Notes under the pieces: generated by a model | What the model saw: the letters and a program-made list of their open reading frames with translations, nothing else | Told to the model about the DNA's origin: nothing | The model's database searches: none | Origin: Bacillus sp. FJAT-22090 | Lineage (GTDB): Bacteria; Bacillota; Bacilli; Bacillales_A; Planococcaceae | Length of the DNA stretch: 64,000 nt | Assembly: GCF_001278755.1 (NCBI RefSeq) | Contig: NZ_CP012601.1 | Location: forward strand, 1,426,001 to 1,490,000 | Reading direction: 5' to 3' | Shown: piece after piece, positions 1-9,775 of the stretch | Position numbering within the stretch: position 1 is the first letter of the stretch | Layout: each line of letters starts with the position of its first letter | Position numbers and translations under genes: made by a program

Positions 1-283
1 TGACTTTTCTAATGATTCTTGTCGCTTGAAGTGTTCCATAAAGGACCTTAAATGGATCGGAAAAATTTTTAATGGAAAAGTATCTTCTTAGTTTGCCATT
101 TGAAATTGCTTGATACGGTAACGATGGGAAACTTTTTGTGATAATCGATTTCTCTATTCCATCTGAAGAACCTATATAATGAAGTTCATAGCCTTTATCT
201 ATTAATTCGGGAATAATTGCTTCATTTAATGAAACATGCCCTGCAGTACCTCCACCTGTTAATACAATTGTGTTATTATTCAT
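1..283 (-). CDS. murG: MurG-like glycosyltransferase, 3'-truncated by the window edge
   Basis: The reading frame starts at ATG 283 behind an AGGAG site and runs off the left edge, so only about 94 N-terminal residues are visible. They begin [17 protein letters not shown], which matches the N-terminal glycine-rich GGTxGH loop of MurG. MurG is the membrane-associated glycosyltransferase that adds GlcNAc to lipid I to make lipid II in peptidoglycan synthesis. The stretch [12 protein letters not shown] fits the following Rossmann segment. The gene is divergent from the MATE exporter with only 45 bp between start codons. Only the N-terminal domain can be seen, so a MurG-related GT28 enzyme cannot be excluded. 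Confidence 0.8.
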   Translation of the reverse strand, partial: MNNNTIVLTGGGTAGHVSLNEAIIPELIDKGYELHYIGSSDGIEKSIITKSFPSLPYQAISNGKLRRYFSIKNFSDPFKVLYGTLQATRIIRKV

Positions 284-328
284 TAATAATCTCCTAACTA
301 TTTTATAACTTTAAAGGATGTATGCAAA

Positions 329-1684
329 ATGCAAGAAACGAAAACATTATCTGATAAAATGATTCAAATGATTAAAATAGTCTTACCTATTTTAATCACA
401 CAATTAGCACTATATTTATTGACATTTTTTGATGTATTAATGACCGGAAAATTTAGTATTGATCATTTAGCAGGTGTTTCGATAGGTTCATCTCTTTGGG
501 TGCCTGTATATACTGGTCTTACCGGTATATTATTAGGCATTACGCCAATTGTAGCACAATTAATAGGAGCAAAAAAGAAGGAAGAAGTCCGTATTTTTGT
601 TCAGCAAGGATTTTATATAGCTCTCTTGTTAGCAATCATCATTTTTGTTGCTGTCCTATTATTAATTGATCCTGTTCTTCAGCGTATATCCCTCGAGGAT
701 AGTGTACGCGAAGTAGCAAAGAAATATTTATATATGATGAGTATTGGTCTTGTTCCCCTATTCCTTTATAGTGTAATTCGCTCTTTTATTGATGCTTTAG
801 GAAAAACACGTGTATCAATGGTTATTACTCTTTTGTCTGCTCCCATCAACATTGCATTAAATTATGTATTTATTTACGGGAAGTTAGGCATGCCTGCTTT
901 AGGAGGCGTAGGAGCTGGATTAGCATCGGCACTTACTTATTGGTTAATATTCCTTATTTCAATAGTGATCGTGTATCGTAATAAACCATTTGCTGAATTA
1001 CATATTTTCAATGGTTGGAGAGCGCCTTCCTTACAAAAAATAGGATCGATTACTAAGATTGGTTTTCCAATTGGGATTTCCATTTTTGCAGAAACAACCA
1101 TTTTTTCTGCTGTCACATTATTTATGAGTGCTTATTCAACAGAAGTGATATCAGCTCATCAGATTGCTATGAACTTTACTTCCCTACTTTATATGATTCC
1201 ATTAAGTATTGCGATGGGAGCTACAATACTTGTTGGGCATGAAGTAGGTGCAAATAGATTTAAAGATGCAAAAACTTATAGCTGGCTTAGCGTAGTTACA
1301 GCCGTCCTATTCAGCTTTATATCCGCATCAATACTTCTCTTGTTTAAAGAGCAAATAGCATCTATTTATACAAATGATCAAGCTGTAATCACATTAACTA
1401 TTCAATTTTTCTTTTTTGCTGCGTTATTTCAATTATCAGATGCAATCCAAGCACCTGTTCAAGGAGCACTTAGAGGATACAAGGATGTAACAATCACATT
1501 CATTATGTCAATTGTTTCTTATTGGATAATAGGATTGCCTACTGGATACATACTAGCAAACTATACTTCTTTTGAACGCTTTGGATATTGGATAGGCTTA
1601 ATCGTAGGGTTAACATTAGGGGCTATCACGCTCTGTTCAAGACTTATCTATTTACAAAAAAGAATAACAAAAAACGACGCTTAA
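329..1684 (+). CDS. MATE family multidrug/cation efflux transporter
   Basis: A 451-residue polytopic membrane protein with about 12 hydrophobic segments in two similar halves, the length and layout of NorM/DinF-type MATE exporters. These exchange Na+ or H+ for cationic drugs or metabolites at the cytoplasmic membrane. Family-like stretches include ITQLALYLLTFFDVLMTG near the N terminus and a second-half repeat around AETTIFSAVTLFMSAYS. The start ATG follows AAAGGATG. The stop codon lies inside a bidirectional terminator shared with the convergent CAP-domain gene. The substrate cannot be told from sequence. Confidence 0.9.
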   Translation: MQETKTLSDKMIQMIKIVLPILITQLALYLLTFFDVLMTGKFSIDHLAGVSIGSSLWVPVYTGLTGILLGITPIVAQLIGAKKKEEVRIFVQQGFYIALLLAIIIFVAVLLLIDPVLQRISLEDSVREVAKKYLYMMSIGLVPLFLYSVIRSFIDALGKTRVSMVITLLSAPINIALNYVFIYGKLGMPALGGVGAGLASALTYWLIFLISIVIVYRNKPFAELHIFNGWRAPSLQKIGSITKIGFPIGISIFAETTIFSAVTLFMSAYSTEVISAHQIAMNFTSLLYMIPLSIAMGATILVGHEVGANRFKDAKTYSWLSVVTAVLFSFISASILLLFKEQIASIYTNDQAVITLTIQFFFFAALFQLSDAIQAPVQGALRGYKDVTITFIMSIVSYWIIGLPTGYILANYTSFERFGYWIGLIVGLTLGAITLCSRLIYLQKRITKNDA

Positions 1685-1697
1685 AAGCGTCGTTTTT
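1670..1697. terminator. Bidirectional terminator between MATE and CAP-domain genes
   Basis: A perfect 13-bp stem (AAAAACGACGCTT, 2-nt centre, mirrored arm) flanked by A and T runs. It contains the stop codon of the MATE gene (1682-1684) and touches the stop codon of the convergent CAP gene (1696-1698), so one palindrome probably ends both transcripts. Confidence 0.9.
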
Positions 1698-2343
1698 ATT
1701 TTCCTATAAATTGTTGTGTCCAATAGAAACCACTATCTGATAATCCAACGCCTATATGTGTAAAGGATGGATTCATTATATTTTCTCTATGGCCTGGAGA
1801 TTTCATCCATGCATCCACTACCTCTTCAGCACTTGGTTGACCCATAGCAATGTTTTCACCTGCAGAATTATAAGTGATTCCTAAAGCTTTCATTTGATCG
1901 AATGGTGAACCGTACGTTGGACTAGTATGAGAAAAATAGTTTTTATTTTTCATATCCTGTGATTTTTCCTGTGCTGATTGGGTAAGCTTTACATCAATTT
2001 GTAACGCTTTTAATCCTTCTTTAGCACGTTCTTGGTTAGTTAAATCCACAACTTGTTGAACTGTTGAAGATACTTGTCCAATATCATTTGCAGTTGTTCC
2101 AGACTTTTGAGTACTAGCTTCCTGATTTGGTGTTACAGGATTTTGTTTCGTACTTTCGATTGGCTGGCTATTTTTATTTATATATGAAAAAGGTTCATTC
2201 CCTTTTTGTTTTACAGAAATATTAGCTTCTGAAGTAGTATTTGAATTTGAATTTCCCGTGGACATAGAAGCTTCAACAGATTGAGTTGTAAATAACAGAC
2301 TTCCTGCAAGTAATCCAACTATTAACGAATAATTTTTATTCAT
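1696..2343 (-). CDS. Secreted CAP-domain (SCP/PR-1, YkwD-like) protein
   Basis: The protein has 215 residues. Residues 1-26 form a signal peptide (short basic start, hydrophobic LIVGLLAGSLLF, then VEAS). A Ser/Thr/Asn-rich linker of about 70 residues follows. The C-terminal domain of about 120 residues is a bacterial CAP domain: TNQERAKEGLKAL, then KNYFSHTSPTYGSPFDQM, GENIAMGQ and SPGHRENIMNPSFTHIGVG. The conserved His and Glu residues of the CAP pocket are present. Its enzymatic role is not settled; relatives act at the cell surface or spore coat. A strong site (AAGGAGG, 8 nt before ATG) fixes the start. It is a tandem paralogue of the next gene upstream. Confidence 0.9.
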   Translation of the reverse strand: MNKNYSLIVGLLAGSLLFTTQSVEASMSTGNSNSNTTSEANISVKQKGNEPFSYINKNSQPIESTKQNPVTPNQEASTQKSGTTANDIGQVSSTVQQVVDLTNQERAKEGLKALQIDVKLTQSAQEKSQDMKNKNYFSHTSPTYGSPFDQMKALGITYNSAGENIAMGQPSAEEVVDAWMKSPGHRENIMNPSFTHIGVGLSDSGFYWTQQFIGK

Positions 2344-2598
2344 TTTCTATTCCTCCTTCTTTTGCTCCACTATTATAAACATATGAAAGAAAAAATAATT
2401 TTTATAAAATATTCCATTGAAACCATTAAGATAAATAACTAGATAGCAACAACTATCCATCTTCAAATAGATGGATATTATAACCACAGTTTAGAAATAT
2501 TTCATCTCGAACACTGTTGACAGTTTTATATAAAAAACTATTAAGGTAGGGCACTTGCACATATTATTTAAATTTTTTATCAAAATCCCCATTCAAAA

Positions 2599-2633
2599 AA
2601 ACCAGTCGCCGGTGTAATTACCGTCAACTGGTT
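2599..2633 (-). terminator. Terminator after the second CAP-domain gene
   Basis: An imperfect hairpin (AAACCAGT ... ACTGGTT with inner GC pairs) about 70 bp past the stop at 2706. On the minus strand it is followed by seven T residues. The rest of the 2344-2705 gap shows no coding potential; it holds leader sequence of the gene at 2343. Confidence 0.65.
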
Positions 2634-2705
2634 GTTTAAAAAGATGTTTTATTCCCTATCTCAATTATTAGGAGTCAGTCCCTAATCTTGGTAGGTTTCA
2701 CTTCA

Positions 2706-3581
2706 TTACTTACCTATAAATTGTTGAGTCCAATAATATCCACTATCTGATAATCCAACTCCAATATGTGTATAAGAAGGATTCATAATATTTTCTCTGT
2801 GGCCAGGTGAATTCATCCATCCGTCAACTACTTCTTTTGCACTACGTTGACCCATCGCAATATTTTCTCCAGCCGCTTTGTATGTTACACCAAAAGATTT
2901 CATTTGATCAAATGGTGAACCGTATGTTGGACTAGTATGAGAAAAATAGTTTTTGTCTTTCATGTCTTGTGATTTTGCTTGAGCTGATTGTGTTAATTTC
3001 GTATCGATTTGTAATGCTTTTAAACCTTGTTTAGCACGTTCTTGGTTAGTTAAATCTACAACTTGTTGAATTTCAGAAGATACTTTCACTTCTTCTTTAT
3101 TTTCTGTAGCTGGTTTTTGAACTACTGGTTCTTTTACTGTATTTGTTGGTGCTTGTGCAACTGGTTTTTTAACAGGAACATTTGGTTTTTCTACTGGTTG
3201 CTTCTCTGTTACAACAGGTTTTTCTACTGGCTGTTTCTCTGTTACAACTGGTTTTTCTACTACCGGTTTTTCTACTACTGGTTCTTTTTCTTTCACAACT
3301 GGTTTTTCAGCTGCTTTTTCTTCTTCCATATTGACAAAGTATTTAGCAACAATTTGATTTGCAACTAATTTAGCATTAGCTACATATTTAAAGTTATCGT
3401 ATGCTCTCCAATTATATTGATTTATTAATTTATATGGAGACTTCAATTGATAATTAACAACTGCTTTTGCCTCGGAAGTGGTGTTTGAATTTCCAGTTGT
3501 TGTTGATGCTTCAGCTGTATTTGTTGATAAAAACAAGCTTCCTGCAAGTAATCCAACTATGATTGAATTTTTTTTATTCAT
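2706..3581 (-). CDS. Secreted CAP-domain protein with EKPVV-repeat linker
   Basis: About 291 residues. The start is set at ATG 3581 because the AAGGAGG site lies 8 nt upstream, the same spacing as in its neighbour; a longer frame to 3650 would translate the ribosome site. The order is signal peptide (MNKKNSIIVGLLAGSLFLS...), a helical stretch rich in Tyr and Asn (KYVANAKLVANQIVAKYF), a low-complexity Pro/Val/Lys/Glu linker with tandem EKPVVTEKQPV units, then a C-terminal CAP domain almost identical to the neighbour's (GENIAMGQRSAKEVVDGWM, NSPGHRENIMNPS). The repeated linker looks like a cell-wall-spanning or wall-binding spacer. The linker marks where the two copies diverged. Confidence 0.9.
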   Translation of the reverse strand: MNKKNSIIVGLLAGSLFLSTNTAEASTTTGNSNTTSEAKAVVNYQLKSPYKLINQYNWRAYDNFKYVANAKLVANQIVAKYFVNMEEEKAAEKPVVKEKEPVVEKPVVEKPVVTEKQPVEKPVVTEKQPVEKPNVPVKKPVAQAPTNTVKEPVVQKPATENKEEVKVSSEIQQVVDLTNQERAKQGLKALQIDTKLTQSAQAKSQDMKDKNYFSHTSPTYGSPFDQMKSFGVTYKAAGENIAMGQRSAKEVVDGWMNSPGHRENIMNPSYTHIGVGLSDSGYYWTQQFIGK

Positions 3582-3740
3582 TCTCATTTCCTCCTTCTTT
3601 TGTGCACCCTTATTGTAAACATAAAAGAGGAGGAATTTTTCACATAACATTTACCAACAAAACCATTAGATTAAAATATATTGATAGAAACAGAGTACTA
3701 TTTGATTACTTTTGGATATAATGACCAATAAAATTAAAAT

Positions 3741-4001
3741 TTACACATCATTCGCTGTTGACACTTTTAAATACTCCTCTTCATAGACAGATAATAAGAC
3801 ATGTTTATCTTCTTCACTAAGCTCACTACCTTGTATACGTTGAATCGCAAGCTGATACTTTTTTACTGAAGATAACCTTGCTCTAGGATGAGTAAATTCA
3901 TCTTTTAACTCACTGTTTATAACAAGACGAATCTCGTCCTCTGTTAGAATTTTTTCTAGAGCAATTCTTCCTTTATATAATTGTTGAAAAGCCTTTATCA
4001 T
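3741..4001 (-). CDS. Small protein of unknown function coupled to COG0523 GTPase
   Basis: An 86-residue, charged, predicted all-helical protein with no signal peptide or membrane segment (MIKAFQQLYKGRIALEKIL... ending STANDV). Its ATG overlaps the stop of the upstream GTPase gene (ATGA, 3998-4001), so translation is probably coupled and the two products may act together. I do not recognise the family. No metal-binding Cys/His cluster is visible, which argues against a simple metallochaperone cargo domain. Confidence 0.65.
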   Translation of the reverse strand: MIKAFQQLYKGRIALEKILTEDEIRLVINSELKDEFTHPRARLSSVKKYQLAIQRIQGSELSEEDKHVLLSVYEEEYLKVSTANDV

Positions 4002-4900
4002 ATTGAAACACTTCCCATCATCTCGAGTTTATCAATTTTATCTCCGATAATAACGATCTGAGGATCCATCTTCATGTACTCAGGTATCCATTGAACCATT
4101 CCATATGCATATTGAAATAGAAAGGGATATTTATGACCTTTTAATGGTACATAGCCTTTCATCCGATATACCGTATCAGGGAGACTTCTTACCCAAGTCT
4201 CAAACTCTTCTTGTTCAACTGCCTCTTGAAAAGTATATAGACGGGTAGACAGAAATAGTTGTTTACCTAGAGCTGTTTCGTTAATGTCTTTCTCATGGTG
4301 AGTAGCTTCTAGCCTTTTTATCAATGATAATGGAAGTTTACTATTGGATGTTTGTATAATCGGAGCAGAACTATTTAAAGACTGTAATTGCATAGTGACA
4401 GTTGCTACTTCCGAATCACTGAGTAAATCAATTTTGTTTGCTACTATTAGATGGGCGTGTCGTATTTGTTCTAAAAACAACATTCTTGTTTGAGGCGTCA
4501 AGTGATCACGATCTATCCATCTCTTACAATCCGCAACTGTTATAATCCCTTTCATATTTAATTTATTTGCAAATAGTGGTGAAAAAACTGCATCCATCGC
4601 TTCAACGGGATGAGCAGCACCTGTTGTCTCTATTATTAAGACATCAAATTCCTCTCCTTCTAAAAGCATTTGAAGCTGTGCTTCCATCTTTTCAGATCCT
4701 GTACAGCATATGCATCCTTCCAACATTTCTTTTAAAGGTATATCTTCATCTACAGCTTGGCTATCGAAATTAAGTTTCCCTAACTCGTTCATAATGACTG
4801 CAGGTTTAATACCCTCTTCTTTAAATTGAGCAATTAAATGTGATAATAAGGAGGTTTTTCCGCTTCCTAAAAAGCCACTTAATAGATAAACATCTTTCAT
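3998..4900 (-). CDS. COG0523 (CobW/P47K) family GTPase, putative metal chaperone
   Basis: A 300-residue P-loop GTPase. The N-terminal G domain begins LLSGFLGSGKTSLLSHL (Walker A). The metal-binding signature CICC lies in EGCICCTGSEKM near residue 64. Walker B-type IETTGAAHPVEAMD and NKIDLL (guanine specificity) follow. The C-terminal part is the short CobW C-domain, making this shorter than zinc-responsive YciC (about 400). Family members insert Zn, Co or Fe-type metals into client proteins. No Zur-box-like palindrome was seen upstream, so the metal is unknown. The gene is followed by an overlapping 86-aa partner. Confidence 0.88.
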   Translation of the reverse strand: MKDVYLLSGFLGSGKTSLLSHLIAQFKEEGIKPAVIMNELGKLNFDSQAVDEDIPLKEMLEGCICCTGSEKMEAQLQMLLEGEEFDVLIIETTGAAHPVEAMDAVFSPLFANKLNMKGIITVADCKRWIDRDHLTPQTRMLFLEQIRHAHLIVANKIDLLSDSEVATVTMQLQSLNSSAPIIQTSNSKLPLSLIKRLEATHHEKDINETALGKQLFLSTRLYTFQEAVEQEEFETWVRSLPDTVYRMKGYVPLKGHKYPFLFQYAYGMVQWIPEYMKMDPQIVIIGDKIDKLEMMGSVSI

Positions 4901-5090
4901 TTTATGTTTTCTCCTTTCATTTCAGCTATGTTAAACTTTGCAATTGTTAAACTACAATCATATAAGGATATGAGTCAATTTGACTTTGCGCTTATACACA
5001 AGACCGCAAGAGAAAAAGTAACTTACTGTCCCATAGGACAGTTCATCCGACTAACAAGGTGCAAATCTGAATAACTGAGCTTTCATTTAA

Positions 5091-5116
5091 AAAGCTGACC
5101 TATGAAGGTCAGCTTT
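5091..5116 (-). terminator. Terminator of the ctpA/ctpB-like gene
   Basis: A perfect 10-bp stem AAAGCTGACC/GGTCAGCTTT with a 6-nt loop, 5 bp past the protease stop codon. T-rich on the minus strand. Confidence 0.85.
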
Positions 5117-5120
5117 ATTT

Positions 5121-6611
5121 TTACTTATTCAGAAGCTCCAAAACAACTTCTTTAGCTTTTTGTAATTGCGGATCATCTTCTAATACTTTTGCACGAAGTT
5201 TATCCATTAATAAATAAGAAGTTTCTCCTGATAGTTCACCAGTTGATTCAAGCTTGTTTTCAGCTTGGAATTTTTTCACTGCTATAGTCATTTGATTATC
5301 GAAGTTTTCGTTTATTTCACCAACTTCATATCCAACTGCTTTTAACATTTCTTTAGCATTTTGAATAACTTCTGAAGATTGGCCTTCTTTTAAAGTTTCA
5401 GCAGGATCTAATGGTGCAAGCATTGCATAGGATGGGTATTCGACAGCATAATCAGGGGCAATCCCTTTCTCATGTATCCAATTACCGTCAGGCGTTAACC
5501 ATTTAGCAGTCGTAATTTTAATGTTCGATCCATCTGGTAAATCATTAACTGATTGAACTGTACCTTTACCAAATGAATTTAAACCTACTAATGGGATATC
5601 TGCAGATTCACTTAATGCGCCAGCTAAAATTTCTGATGCGGATGCACTTCCTTCATCAATGATCAAGGATACTGGTACCTTAACCTTCTCACCTGGAGAA
5701 GCTGAATAAACAAACGGTTTTCCTTTTTCTTGTATTTGGACGATTGACTTTCCATCTTTTAAGAAAAGATTAGAGATATCAATAGCACTATCAAGAAGAC
5801 CACCTGGGTTTTGACGAACATCGATAACCAATGCCTTCATTCCTTGACTTTCCATCTCGCTAATAGCGGTCAAAAGTTCATCATATGTGTCTCTAGAGAA
5901 GCTAGATATAATAATATGTGCAACATTATCACCAACCATTTCAGCATAAACCGTTTCGATTGGAATATCATCACGTACTATTTTAATATCCATTGTTTCA
6001 CTTTCTCCACGTTGAATGGAAAGTGTAACTTCTGTACCTTTATTACCACGTATTAGAAGTACAGCTTCAGAGGCAGTATATCCTTTTATATCTTTTCCAT
6101 CTACTGCAAGAATTTTGTCATTAGGCAATATCCCTGCTTTTTCGGCTGGAGAATTCTTAATAGGAGATACTACAGTGATCACACCATCTCTTTCTTGAAT
6201 CTCTGCACCAATCCCTTGGAAGCTAGAAGATATACTCTCATTAAACTGAGAGGCTTCTTCTTTATTCATATAATCAGAATATGGATCTTCTAGTGCATCA
6301 ATCATTCCATTAATGGCACCGTTAACTACTGAATCTTGATCAATATCTTTATAGTATTCTTCTTTTAACTTATCATATGCCATATAAAGTTTAGAGAACT
6401 CAGTTCTTTCTGATTCGGGTAATTCTTCGCCTAGGACATTACTTTTGCTAACATTTAAAATCATCATCGTTAGTGCAGCTGTTGCGACGATTAATGCTAA
6501 AATCATTACGAAAAAACCAAATGGCTTTATCTTTATATAACGTGATGCAGGTTTCTCTTCAGTAGATTCCACTTCATCATTTGATTGTTTTTGTTCGTCC
6601 AAATTTTTCAC
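5121..6611 (-). CDS. Carboxy-terminal processing protease (S41, CtpA/CtpB type)
   Basis: A 496-residue membrane-anchored serine protease. Order: charged cytoplasmic start (1-25), one transmembrane segment (about 30-52, FGFFVMILALIVATAAL), a helical region, a PDZ domain (about 130-215, with GIGAEIQERDGVITVVSP), the S41 catalytic core with the serine in DEGSASASEILAGAL and the lysine in FGKGTVQSV, then a C-terminal peptidoglycan-binding domain 1 (about 410-475). In B. subtilis CtpB cuts SpoIVFA to trigger sigma-K during sporulation and CtpA is a paralogue; which one this is cannot be decided here. It stands alone with its own terminator. Confidence 0.92.
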   Translation of the reverse strand: MKNLDEQKQSNDEVESTEEKPASRYIKIKPFGFFVMILALIVATAALTMMILNVSKSNVLGEELPESERTEFSKLYMAYDKLKEEYYKDIDQDSVVNGAINGMIDALEDPYSDYMNKEEASQFNESISSSFQGIGAEIQERDGVITVVSPIKNSPAEKAGILPNDKILAVDGKDIKGYTASEAVLLIRGNKGTEVTLSIQRGESETMDIKIVRDDIPIETVYAEMVGDNVAHIIISSFSRDTYDELLTAISEMESQGMKALVIDVRQNPGGLLDSAIDISNLFLKDGKSIVQIQEKGKPFVYSASPGEKVKVPVSLIIDEGSASASEILAGALSESADIPLVGLNSFGKGTVQSVNDLPDGSNIKITTAKWLTPDGNWIHEKGIAPDYAVEYPSYAMLAPLDPAETLKEGQSSEVIQNAKEMLKAVGYEVGEINENFDNQMTIAVKKFQAENKLESTGELSGETSYLLMDKLRAKVLEDDPQLQKAKEVVLELLNK

Positions 6612-6634
6612 CCTTTTCTTCCAAAAATCTTATA

Positions 6635-6666
6635 AAATAGACTGTCATCTCCATGACAGTCTATTT
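6635..6666 (-). terminator. Terminator of deoD
   Basis: A perfect 14-bp stem (AAATAGACTGTCAT and its complement) with a 4-nt loop about 45 bp past the deoD stop, followed on the minus strand by a T-rich stretch. Confidence 0.9.
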
Positions 6667-6710
6667 ATCAAGATAATCTAGTTAAGAAGTAAACTCTTCG
6701 AAAAGACAGG

Positions 6711-7415
6711 TTAGTCTTGAATAGCTGCTTCTAGCGCAACAACTACCATATCGTTGAACGTAGTTTGACGCTCTTCAGATGTCGTTGCTTCACCTGTAAT
6801 AATATGATCGCTTACAGTTAGAACTGAAAGAGCTTGACGACCAAATTTAGCAGCTAGAGTATAAAGTGCAGCTGATTCCATTTCCACTGCTAATACACCA
6901 TAACTTGCCCATTTTTCATTTTGTGCATTTTCGTTATAGAATAAATCTGCTGTAAAAACATTACCTACTCTTAAATTTAACCCTGCTTCTTTTCCAGCAT
7001 TATATGCTTTATATAATAAATCGAAATCTGCAGTTGGAGCATAGCTTACATCATCTAATAAAACTTTGTTTAAAGTAGAATCTGTTGAAGCACTTTGAGC
7101 AAGAATAACGTCACGTACTTTCACGTCTTTTTGTATTGCTCCACATGTACCTACACGAATCAATTTTTGTACATCATAATCATTCATTAATTCATGAACA
7201 TAAATTGAAATAGAAGGCACGCCCATCCCAGTACCTTGTACTGAAATTCTTTTTCCCTTATATGTACCAGTATATCCAAACATGTTACGAACCTCATTAT
7301 ATTGGACAACATCTTCTAAAAATGTTTCTGCAATATATTTTGCACGAAGTGGATCTCCGGGTAGTAAAATTGTATCTGCAATTTCACCTTTTTTTGCTCC
7401 AATGTGTATACTCAT
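6711..7415 (-). CDS. deoD: Purine nucleoside phosphorylase DeoD type
   Basis: A 234-residue cytosolic hexameric-type phosphorylase that splits purine (deoxy)nucleosides with phosphate into base and (deoxy)ribose-1-phosphate. The phosphate-binding loop [13 protein letters not shown] is near the start, the substrate region [16 protein letters not shown] is present, and [10 protein letters not shown] holds the catalytic Asp of the DeoD family. The length equals the family norm (233-239). It is single-cistron with its own terminator; the next gene upstream, YozE-like, begins 70 bp away. Confidence 0.97.
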   Translation of the reverse strand: MSIHIGAKKGEIADTILLPGDPLRAKYIAETFLEDVVQYNEVRNMFGYTGTYKGKRISVQGTGMGVPSISIYVHELMNDYDVQKLIRVGTCGAIQKDVKVRDVILAQSASTDSTLNKVLLDDVSYAPTADFDLLYKAYNAGKEAGLNLRVGNVFTADLFYNENAQNEKWASYGVLAVEMESAALYTLAAKFGRQALSVLTVSDHIITGEATTSEERQTTFNDMVVVALEAAIQD

Positions 7416-7485
7416 TTAAATACCTCATTTCTATAACGTTTCGGCTTAATGATACCGTTTTTTTAGTTTAAATGCAACGATATTG

Positions 7486-7707
7486 CTAGCGTACCGCTTC
7501 ATAATATGACTCCCAAAGTTCATCAAAAACTGTCGCACTCATATCAGGATGTGCAAGTTCTTCAATATATTTAGAGAGCGCATCAAATGAAGTCTCTGCT
7601 TTTGGAAAATCATGTTGATTAAACATCGTTTCTGCAAACAAACTCTTTTTATCCTTCTTTCCTCCTCCTCGGTATTTTAAAACATATAAATAAAATGATT
7701 GTTTCAT
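7486..7707 (-). CDS. YozE-like (UPF0346) small protein
   Basis: A 73-residue cytosolic protein resembling the YozE family (SAM-like helical fold): MKQSFYLYVLKYRGGG at the start and ATVFDELWESYYEAV at the end. Function unknown in the family. An AGGTGT site precedes the ATG. The upstream region is divergent from the chemoreceptor gene. Confidence 0.85.
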   Translation of the reverse strand: MKQSFYLYVLKYRGGGKKDKKSLFAETMFNQHDFPKAETSFDALSKYIEELAHPDMSATVFDELWESYYEAVR

Positions 7708-7827
7708 ATTACACCTCCAACTTTAGTCATGAAGTCATAGATTTTGAAAAAACATGTAGATAATTCTATCTAAAACAAGTAAACTTTAAAGTAATCAAAA
7801 AGCATTACAATAAAGGGGTTGTTATGA

Positions 7828-9687
7828 TTGTTAAAGAGGTTCAATAAAAAAATTAAACCTATGAATTCAACAAAAAAGAATAAAAAAGAAAAGAAAACCT
7901 TAAAGATTAAGAAAATTCCTTCATTAAATTTATTTAGTAAAAACAAAAAAGCGAAAAATTTCACTTCCATCTCTTCCAAAAAGAATATTGTAAACTCAAT
8001 TAGAGGTAGAGTAATTATTATCTTTTCAGTGCTAATAGTAATCTTAATATCCATGCTAGTATTGACCTCTAATAAAATGTATACATCTCAAAAAGCTCTC
8101 GAGAAATTTACGAACGTAGATATTAAAGAACAAATGATGGTAAATCAAATTTCAACGGAAATTGCTCAACTAGCTAACGCAGAACAGAGCTATATCATAA
8201 CCGGTAAGTCAAATTATATGGCAAGTCATAAGAAATATAAAGATGCAATCATAACACACATTAAAGAATTGAATATAACATATAGAAATCGACCAGAGGA
8301 ATTACAAAAAATATTATCAATTGATCAGTTTTTTACAACCTACCTACAATATTCAGATCGTGTAATTAATATCCGAGATGAGCAAGGCATTGAATCTGCA
8401 CAAAAACTAGTAAACGCAGGTAACGGGAAAACAGCAATGAATTATATTGATGTACATATAGCTGCAATGAACGAACTGCTAGCCGAAAAAAATGCAAATC
8501 AAATTGCCCTTTTAAAAAAGGAAAATAATACAGCAATGTATTTGTTCATTGCTCTAACGGTATTCTCAGTAGCTTTAACATTATCTTTTGGTATTTACTT
8601 ATTCTATTCTATCAAACGTAGTACGAATTCTATTAACCGATCTATATTAGATATAGCTCAAGCTGGCGGTGACTTGACTAGGAGAGTAAAAGTTAGATCA
8701 AAAGATGAATTTGCTGAAATTGCTGAAAGTACAAACGTTTTAATCGCCTCTATCGCAAATTTAGTAAAACGTGTAAGTTTACTGACTGAGAATGTTTCTG
8801 CAAGCGGACAAGAGCTCATGGCTTCTTCTGATGAAACAGCAATAACAATTCAATCGATAGCTGATTCTACGAACGAAATCGCTGCAGGAAGTGAACAAAC
8901 AATACGTAGTATGAATGTTGCCATTCAAAAGATGAATTTACTAGAAGAAGCAACAAGATATTTGAACAATGATGCACAAGCAGTTAAAGAAGCAACAGAT
9001 CAAATGATGACAGCTGCACGTAAAGGTGGAGAATCAGTACAGCACTCTTCTAATGTAATGATGAGCATCGAAGAGACAATGGCTAACACTTCTCAAACTG
9101 TTCAAGCACTTGGTACAAAATCGTATGAAATCACTTCTATCATTAAAACAATTACTGCAATTGCAGAACAAACAAACCTTCTTGCCCTAAATGCAGCTAT
9201 TGAAGCTGCTAGAGCAGGAGAACATGGACGAGGCTTTGCCGTAGTTGCCGATGAGGTTCGTAAACTTGCTGAACAATCTCAAAATGCTGCAAAAGAAGTT
9301 ACCGGAATTGTTACCTCCATTCAATCCGAAGTTACTTCCATCGTAAAACAAAATCATGAAGGTGTAGAAAATGTAATTCGCGGTGTGGAAGTAGCAAATG
9401 AAACAAATGCATCATTAGAGCAAATAATGAATCAGACAAATGAAACGATTACAATCATCGATAAAATGGTAAAACAAATTGAAGAAACGCTTAACTTTAG
9501 TCATGAAGTTGCTGCTTCTTTCATTGAAGTTAATCAGATTGCGGAAAATACAGCAACTAATACAGAAACATCTGCCGCCGCAGCACAGGAAGGTTCAGCT
9601 GCAATGGAAGAAATTAATGCTTCTGCTGTAGAGTTATCAAATCAAGCAGATGAGCTTAGAAATGTTGTCAATGAATTTAAGCTATAA
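7828..9687 (+). CDS. Methyl-accepting chemotaxis protein
   Basis: A 619-residue receptor. The start is taken as TTG 7828, behind AAAGGGG at 9 nt; an ATG at 7824 is in another frame. The first 60 residues are an unusually long, Lys-rich cytoplasmic tail. TM1 is about 67-86, then an extracellular CHASE3-like helical sensor (about 90-235) with [15 protein letters not shown]2 about 238-262, a HAMP linker (about 265-320, GGDLTRRV), and the signalling hairpin with the highly conserved tip [32 protein letters not shown]. It binds CheA/CheW in the polar array. The ligand is unknown. Confidence 0.93.
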   Translation: MLKRFNKKIKPMNSTKKNKKEKKTLKIKKIPSLNLFSKNKKAKNFTSISSKKNIVNSIRGRVIIIFSVLIVILISMLVLTSNKMYTSQKALEKFTNVDIKEQMMVNQISTEIAQLANAEQSYIITGKSNYMASHKKYKDAIITHIKELNITYRNRPEELQKILSIDQFFTTYLQYSDRVINIRDEQGIESAQKLVNAGNGKTAMNYIDVHIAAMNELLAEKNANQIALLKKENNTAMYLFIALTVFSVALTLSFGIYLFYSIKRSTNSINRSILDIAQAGGDLTRRVKVRSKDEFAEIAESTNVLIASIANLVKRVSLLTENVSASGQELMASSDETAITIQSIADSTNEIAAGSEQTIRSMNVAIQKMNLLEEATRYLNNDAQAVKEATDQMMTAARKGGESVQHSSNVMMSIEETMANTSQTVQALGTKSYEITSIIKTITAIAEQTNLLALNAAIEAARAGEHGRGFAVVADEVRKLAEQSQNAAKEVTGIVTSIQSEVTSIVKQNHEGVENVIRGVEVANETNASLEQIMNQTNETITIIDKMVKQIEETLNFSHEVAASFIEVNQIAENTATNTETSAAAAQEGSAAMEEINASAVELSNQADELRNVVNEFKL

Positions 9688-9689
9688 TA

Positions 9690-9727
9690 AAAGAAGCACA
9701 GAAGATATTGCTCTTCTGTGCTTCTTT
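9690..9727. terminator. Bidirectional terminator after the chemoreceptor gene
   Basis: A perfect 15-bp stem (AAAGAAGCACAGAAG and complement) with an 8-nt loop and T runs on both strands. It serves the chemoreceptor gene and probably the convergent msrA-msrB operon. Confidence 0.9.
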
Positions 9728-9775
9728 TTATTAGCGCTTGCCGCAAGATAAGTCGCTCCTTAGTCGCCACTTTAT

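Noticed and set aside
3063-3368. Plus-strand 101-codon frame rich in Phe and Trp
   Set aside because: It is the antisense of the EKPVV repeat linker of the CAP gene; the composition is a shadow of that repeat.
4901-5090. Zur-box or riboswitch upstream of the COG0523 gene
   Set aside because: No TCGTAATNATTACGA-like palindrome and no recognised structured leader; only short GTTAAAC repeats.
7770-8054. 94-codon minus-strand frame opposite the chemoreceptor start
   Set aside because: Antisense shadow of the Lys-rich N terminus; no ribosome site.
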